A DNA stretch of 9,287 bases, taken from contig JAFGRF010000063.1 of NCBI GenBank assembly GCA_016935295.1, forward strand, positions 1-9,287, given 5' to 3'. Shown here one piece after another: positions 5,941 to 9,287 of this stretch. Each line of letters opens with the position of its first letter. The stretch's first letter is position 1. Under the pieces are notes generated by a model. It had not been told where the DNA came from. It saw nothing but the letters and a program-made list of their open reading frames with translations, and did no database searches. The DNA is from Caldifarciminota bacterium (GTDB taxonomy: Bacteria > Hydrothermota > Tepidihabitantia > Tepidihabitantales > Tepidihabitantaceae). The translations under genes and the position numbers were made by a program.

Positions 5941-7481
5941 TGAAGCGAAGAGTTGCGCTGGTCACGACTCTGGTAGTGCTCTCGCTGGCCCTGGGCGGCC
6001 TGTTCGGCAGGCTCTGGGCGCAGAAGACCGGGAGCGGACTGCTCCAGAGCCTGCAGACCTTCTCCCGGGTGGTGGATATCGTGATGTCCACATATGTTGA
6101 GAGAATCGACCCGGACAAGATGATACGGTCTGGCATCCGCGGCATGCTCAGCGCGCTCGATCCGCACACCGAGTTCCTCGACGAGCGTGACTTCAAAGAG
6201 TTGAAGGTCATGACCGAAGGCCAGTTCGGCGGCATCGGCATCCACATCGGGATAATGGACGAGCAACTCACCGTTATCGCTCCGATCGAGGGGACGCCGG
6301 CGGACCGGGCGGGCATCAGAGGCGGCGACCGGATTGCCGAGATCGAGGGCAAATCCACGGAGAACTTCACGACCGACGACGCGATCAAGGTCCTGCGCGG
6401 GGAGCCGGGCAGCAAGGTCAAGCTGGGCATCGCCCGTCCCAGAGTCAGGGACTTGATACCGTTCGAGCTCACTCGGGCAATCATCAACATCAAGGCCGTC
6501 CCGTACGCAGCGGTACTTGAGGACAGCATTGGGTATGTGCGCCTCGCCGATTTCTCCAAGACCGCAACGCATGAGCTTGGCCATGCCATCGACTCGCTCT
6601 TCGAAGCGGGCGCAGCCAAACTCATTCTCGACCTTCGGTCCAACGGCGGCGGCCTGCTCGCCGAAGGCCGTGACGTGACCGATTTGTTCCTGCCACCCGG
6701 CGAGGTGATAGTCAGAACCAAGGGCCGGATACCCGACAGCAGGCGCGAGTATTTTTCAGAGACGCCGGGCGCACACGGTGACGGATTCCCGCTGGTAGTG
6801 CTTGTCGACCGGGCGAGCGCGTCGGCAGCCGAGATCGTCTCCGGAGCGCTGCAGGACTGGGAACGCGCTTTGATAGTCGGCGATACGACCTTCGGCAAGG
6901 GTTCGGTGCAGACGGTCCACCCGCTTGGCCCGGAGATTGCCGTCAAGGTCACGACCGCATTCTGGTATACGCCGAGCGGCCGCTGCATCAACCGGCCGTA
7001 TGACAAGGAGAGCGCGGTCATCCCGGACTCGACTCAGGATACCACCAAGGTGTATTACACACTCGGCAGACTGCACCGAGAGGTCTACGGCGGTGGTGGC
7101 ATCGTTCCTGACGTGCATGTGGCATATATGAAGCTCACGCCGCTGGCTGCACGCATGACCCGCGATGCTTTCTTCGACTTCGCGGTCGACTACACCAACG
7201 TCCATCCCGGTCTTGCTCCTGATTTTCGGGCGGACAAGGCCGTGCTCGACCAGTTTCGCGACTACCTGAAGACGACCAAGAAGATGGAGTTCACCGAGGC
7301 TGAGTTCGATTCTTCACATTCGATCTTCGAACGGGAGATCGAACGCGAGGTCGCGGGCAAACTGCTCGGGATGCGGGGTGACTACCAGGCACGCATCCTT
7401 CGGGACGAGCACGTGCGCAGGGCGGTTGAGTTGCTGCGGCCGGTCCAGTCCCTGGATGAGCTGCTGAAGGAACTGAAGTAA
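5940..7481 (+). CDS. ctpA: C-terminal processing peptidase, S41 family (CtpA/Prc-like)
   Basis: Envelope serine protease, 513 aa, that cuts proteins near their C termini. The N terminus has basic residues and a hydrophobic stretch (about 5-26, ending near LWAQ), an uncleaved anchor or signal peptide, so the enzyme should face the periplasm or cell exterior. An S41 N-terminal motif LDPHTEFLD (73-81) leads into a PDZ domain (about 94-166, GGIGIHIG). The catalytic core has LILDLRSNGGG (228-238), nucleophile Ser295 in ASASAAEI, general base Lys320 in TTFGKGSVQ, plus Asp306 and Gln324, with the Ser-to-Asp (11) and Asp-to-Lys (14) distances of E. coli Prc. About 110 residues follow (charged, helix-like), longer than minimal CtpA. 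Start overlaps the tmk stop by one base; only a weak ribosome site is seen. Substrates are unknown. Confidence 0.92.
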   Translation: MKRRVALVTTLVVLSLALGGLFGRLWAQKTGSGLLQSLQTFSRVVDIVMSTYVERIDPDKMIRSGIRGMLSALDPHTEFLDERDFKELKVMTEGQFGGIGIHIGIMDEQLTVIAPIEGTPADRAGIRGGDRIAEIEGKSTENFTTDDAIKVLRGEPGSKVKLGIARPRVRDLIPFELTRAIINIKAVPYAAVLEDSIGYVRLADFSKTATHELGHAIDSLFEAGAAKLILDLRSNGGGLLAEGRDVTDLFLPPGEVIVRTKGRIPDSRREYFSETPGAHGDGFPLVVLVDRASASAAEIVSGALQDWERALIVGDTTFGKGSVQTVHPLGPEIAVKVTTAFWYTPSGRCINRPYDKESAVIPDSTQDTTKVYYTLGRLHREVYGGGGIVPDVHVAYMKLTPLAARMTRDAFFDFAVDYTNVHPGLAPDFRADKAVLDQFRDYLKTTKKMEFTEAEFDSSHSIFEREIEREVAGKLLGMRGDYQARILRDEHVRRAVELLRPVQSLDELLKELK

Positions 7482-7491
7482 GAGACAGGAC

Positions 7492-7542
7492 CCAAGGACT
7501 CGAGGATTCGAGGAATCGAGTGCCGGGCACTGGAATCCTTGG
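7492..7542. repeat. Nested inverted repeat between the protease and mutM genes
   Basis: The outer arms CCAAGGA (7492-7498) and TCCTTGG (7536-7542) enclose an inner hairpin AGTGCC (7519-7524) / GGCACT (7526-7531). Between them lie reiterated TCGAGGATTCGAGGAATCGAG words (7500-7520). The 11-mer CTCGAGGATTC (7499-7509) is identical to 5240-5250, and CCTTGG/CCTTG words are also shared, so both gaps seem to hold relatives of one repeat. The arms are followed by a pyrimidine-rich stretch, not a T-run. Confidence 0.6.
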
Positions 7543-7568
7543 TTCCTTGCTCCCTATGTCCTTTTCCC

Positions 7569-8405
7569 ATGCCTGAGCTTCCTGAAGTCGAGACGATCCG
7601 CCGTCTTCTCGGCCGGCAGCTTGCCGGAAAGCGGGTGGAGGCGGTCACGTTCGGTGCCAGGCGTGTGACCATGTACCCCAGACCGGCAGAGTTCAAGCGT
7701 CAACTGATCGGGGTGACCGTCTTGGGTGTGGGCAGGCGCGGCAAGTACCTCACGTTCGATCTGAGTAACAGCCGGAAACTGGTTCTGCACCTGGGCATGA
7801 GCGGTCAGGTGCGCAGGTTCGGGCAGGATGCGATGCACAAACATGAGCATATGCGGCTGAGGTTCTCGGACGGCGAGACGGTTTCTTTCGTTGACGCGCG
7901 GAGATTTGGCAAGGTCTGTCTGACAGATGGCGGCGCGCTGCCTAAACCAATCAAGGGGATGGAGCGAATGGGCCCGGAACCCATAGCCACAGGCTACAGC
8001 GCGGCTTTCCTGGCAGCCTGTCTGAGCGGTCGGAGTGCTTCGGTGAAGAATTTGCTGCTCGACCAGCGTGTGGCCTGCGGGGTTGGCAACATCTACTCGG
8101 ACGAGGCGCTGCATCGGGCGGGAGTCAGGCCCAGCCGCCGCGCAGGTAGCCTGAAGCCGTCCGAGGTTTCCCGCCTGACCGCGGCCATGGGAAGGGTACT
8201 CAAGGACGGAATACGCTGGTGCGGCACGACCATGAAGGACGGGGGCTACGTGCTCGTGGACGGAACCGCCGGTGCGTTCCAGAATCGACTGCGCGTGTAC
8301 GGGCGCGAGGGGGAGAAATGCCGGCGTCGAGGGTGCAAGGGCGTGATCCAGCGCAAGAGGATCGGAGGCCGGAGCACGCATTTCTGCTCGGCATGCCAGA
8401 AGTAG
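7569..8405 (+). CDS. mutM: Formamidopyrimidine-DNA glycosylase (Fpg/MutM)
   Basis: Bifunctional base-excision enzyme, 278 aa, removing 8-oxoguanine and FapyG and nicking the DNA by beta/delta elimination. The start is fixed by chemistry: the N-terminal PELPEVETI must follow the initiator Met because Pro2 is the nucleophile and Glu3 the acid, so the longer upstream frame cannot be right. Lys59 in RRGKY matches the conserved loop lysine; Met77 (LGMSG) and Arg112/Phe113 (DARRFGK) are the intercalating residues; the helix-two-turn-helix segment carries LLLDQRVACGVGNIYSDEAL (162-181). A zinc finger closes the protein with Cys251, Cys256, Cys273 and Cys276; the first pair is CX4C instead of the more common CX2C. 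There is no Shine-Dalgarno before the ATG; the upstream bases are pyrimidine-rich. The protease ends 87 bases upstream. Confidence 0.95.
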   Translation: MPELPEVETIRRLLGRQLAGKRVEAVTFGARRVTMYPRPAEFKRQLIGVTVLGVGRRGKYLTFDLSNSRKLVLHLGMSGQVRRFGQDAMHKHEHMRLRFSDGETVSFVDARRFGKVCLTDGGALPKPIKGMERMGPEPIATGYSAAFLAACLSGRSASVKNLLLDQRVACGVGNIYSDEALHRAGVRPSRRAGSLKPSEVSRLTAAMGRVLKDGIRWCGTTMKDGGYVLVDGTAGAFQNRLRVYGREGEKCRRRGCKGVIQRKRIGGRSTHFCSACQK

Positions 8406-8432
8406 CCATGAGAGGCAGCACGACCACCTACT

Positions 8433-8437
8433 GGAGG
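8433..8437 (+). promoter_or_regulatory. Shine-Dalgarno site of the asparaginase-family gene
   Basis: GGAGG lies 5 bases before the ATG at 8443 in the 37-base gap after mutM. It decides the start, since the protein homology begins within a few residues (GIICHCGAG). Confidence 0.65.
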
Positions 8438-8442
8438 TTTGG

Positions 8443-9287
8443 ATGACAGACAGCCCGCTTGGGATTATCTGCCACTGCGGGGCAGGGACGATTGACGACA
8501 AGGCTGCATATGCTGCAGGCCTGACCGAGGCGATCGACGAAGGCTATCGCCTGCTGCGACAGAGCGCGAACGCGCTGGAGGCAGTCGTGGCCGCCGTCCG
8601 GATAATGGAGGACAATCCGCTGTTCAATGCCGGGACCGGGTCAGAACTGACCATCGACGGACTGGTCGAGATGGATGCATCATTGATGACACAGGACGGC
8701 AGATTCGGAGGCGTAGCCGGTATCTATGGGGTCAGGAACCCGATTCTGGTGGCCGAAAAGGTGATGGCCAGCACGGACCACCTGCTCTTGTGCGGTTCCG
8801 GGGCGACCGAATTCGCGCGCAGGATGGGCTTTGATGACTACAGCGCTGTCACTGAACGAGCGCTCTCCCGGTTGCAGCGAGTCATCGACCATGGGTCGAG
8901 GTACTTCCACAAGCAGAACAAGGAGCGTTTTCCGACCGGGCTGCCGGCAGATTCCGGAACCGCGCCGGCGCCGGAAGGCCATACCGGTACCGTCGGGGCC
9001 GTGGCCAGAGACAAGCACGGCAGCATTGCGGTAGCGACCTCATCGGGGGGTATCGCCGGCCGTATGCGTGGTAGAGTCGGGGATGCGGCGGTGCTCGGAG
9101 CCGGTACGTATGCCGGGCTGAGCGGAGCCGTCTCCTGCACCGGCCACGGCGAGGAGATCATGCGCCGGTCACTGGCCAGGGAGATAGTCGAGAAGATGGT
9201 AACCATGCCGGCGTCGACAGCCACGACGCTAGTGATGGCCGAGGCGAGAAGGAAGAAACTCGCGCTTGGGGCGGTCGGCCTCGATGC
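8443..9287 (+). CDS. Plant-type L-asparaginase / isoaspartyl peptidase, 3' end outside window
   Basis: Ntn-hydrolase of the T2 peptidase family; it matures by self-cleavage into alpha and beta chains and hydrolyses L-asparagine or isoaspartyl dipeptides from damaged proteins. 281 codons are visible and the frame is open at the window edge; the family is usually about 300-330 aa, so little is missing. Features in order: N-terminal GIICHCGAGT (7-16), NAGTGSELTIDG (62-73), EMDASLM (76-82), the cleavage site TGTVGAVA with Thr183 as expected nucleophile and new beta-chain N terminus, TSSGG (199-203), substrate-side GRVGD with Arg211 and Asp214, and CTGHGE (232-237). Two substitutions stand out from what I recall: the usual HGGAG is HCGAG, and GDS is GDA. 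The start has a good GGAGG site. Preference for asparagine or isoaspartyl peptides cannot be read from sequence. Confidence 0.9.
   Translation, partial: MTDSPLGIICHCGAGTIDDKAAYAAGLTEAIDEGYRLLRQSANALEAVVAAVRIMEDNPLFNAGTGSELTIDGLVEMDASLMTQDGRFGGVAGIYGVRNPILVAEKVMASTDHLLLCGSGATEFARRMGFDDYSAVTERALSRLQRVIDHGSRYFHKQNKERFPTGLPADSGTAPAPEGHTGTVGAVARDKHGSIAVATSSGGIAGRMRGRVGDAAVLGAGTYAGLSGAVSCTGHGEEIMRRSLAREIVEKMVTMPASTATTLVMAEARRKKLALGAVGLD

Noticed and set aside
7539..7568. Longer MutM start at a TTG
   Set aside because: The enzyme needs a free N-terminal proline directly after Met, which only the ATG at 7569 gives.

Overview
The window is GC-rich, densely packed bacterial chromosome holding housekeeping and repair genes. 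No phage, transposase, plasmid, CRISPR or RNA gene is visible. The best taxonomic clue is a small protein at 2404-2781 that I recognise as the Minf_1886 / TIGR04138 family, typical of Planctomycetes, Verrucomicrobia and some neighbouring or candidate phyla. An actinobacterial-type inositol-1-phosphate synthase and many short, unrelated low-complexity repeats in the gaps fit an environmental or candidate-phylum bacterium of that kind. I cannot assign a phylum from the sequence alone.

Layout. Bases 1-308 are non-coding and made of degenerate short repeats. Next comes a minus-strand pair: a DinG/XPD-type iron-sulfur helicase (309-2309) and the Minf_1886-family protein (2404-2781). A 226-base divergent region (2782-3007) carries a hexamer tandem repeat, a GC hairpin and a good sigma-70-like promoter firing rightwards. 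All remaining genes are on the plus strand: O6-alkylguanine-DNA alkyltransferase (3008-3472), a metallo-beta-lactamase-fold hydrolase overlapping it by 8 bases (3465-4100), myo-inositol-1-phosphate synthase (4138-5229), thymidylate kinase (5305-5940), a membrane-anchored C-terminal processing protease overlapping it by 1 base (5940-7481), formamidopyrimidine-DNA glycosylase (7569-8405), and a plant-type asparaginase/isoaspartyl peptidase cut off by the window end (8443-9287).

Functionally, several genes deal with damage or its prevention: helicase, alkyl-guanine repair, 8-oxoguanine repair, dTTP supply, isoaspartyl clearance. The others serve lipid/osmolyte inositol synthesis and envelope proteolysis. 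The co-directional row of seven genes with gaps of at most 87 bases could be one or a few operons, but no gene set here forms a recognisable new system.

The unusual signal is the repeats. Nearly every larger gap carries short-unit repeats or imperfect inverted repeats: 94-117, 2324-2400, 2805-2847, 5240-5281, 7492-7542. One such repeat, GAATGAC units beside a perfect 11-bp inverted repeat, lies in frame inside the helicase gene (about 1946-2015). Another short repeat appears to have supplied the C-terminal tail of the alkyltransferase. This suggests small repeat elements that spread through gaps and occasionally extend or interrupt proteins.
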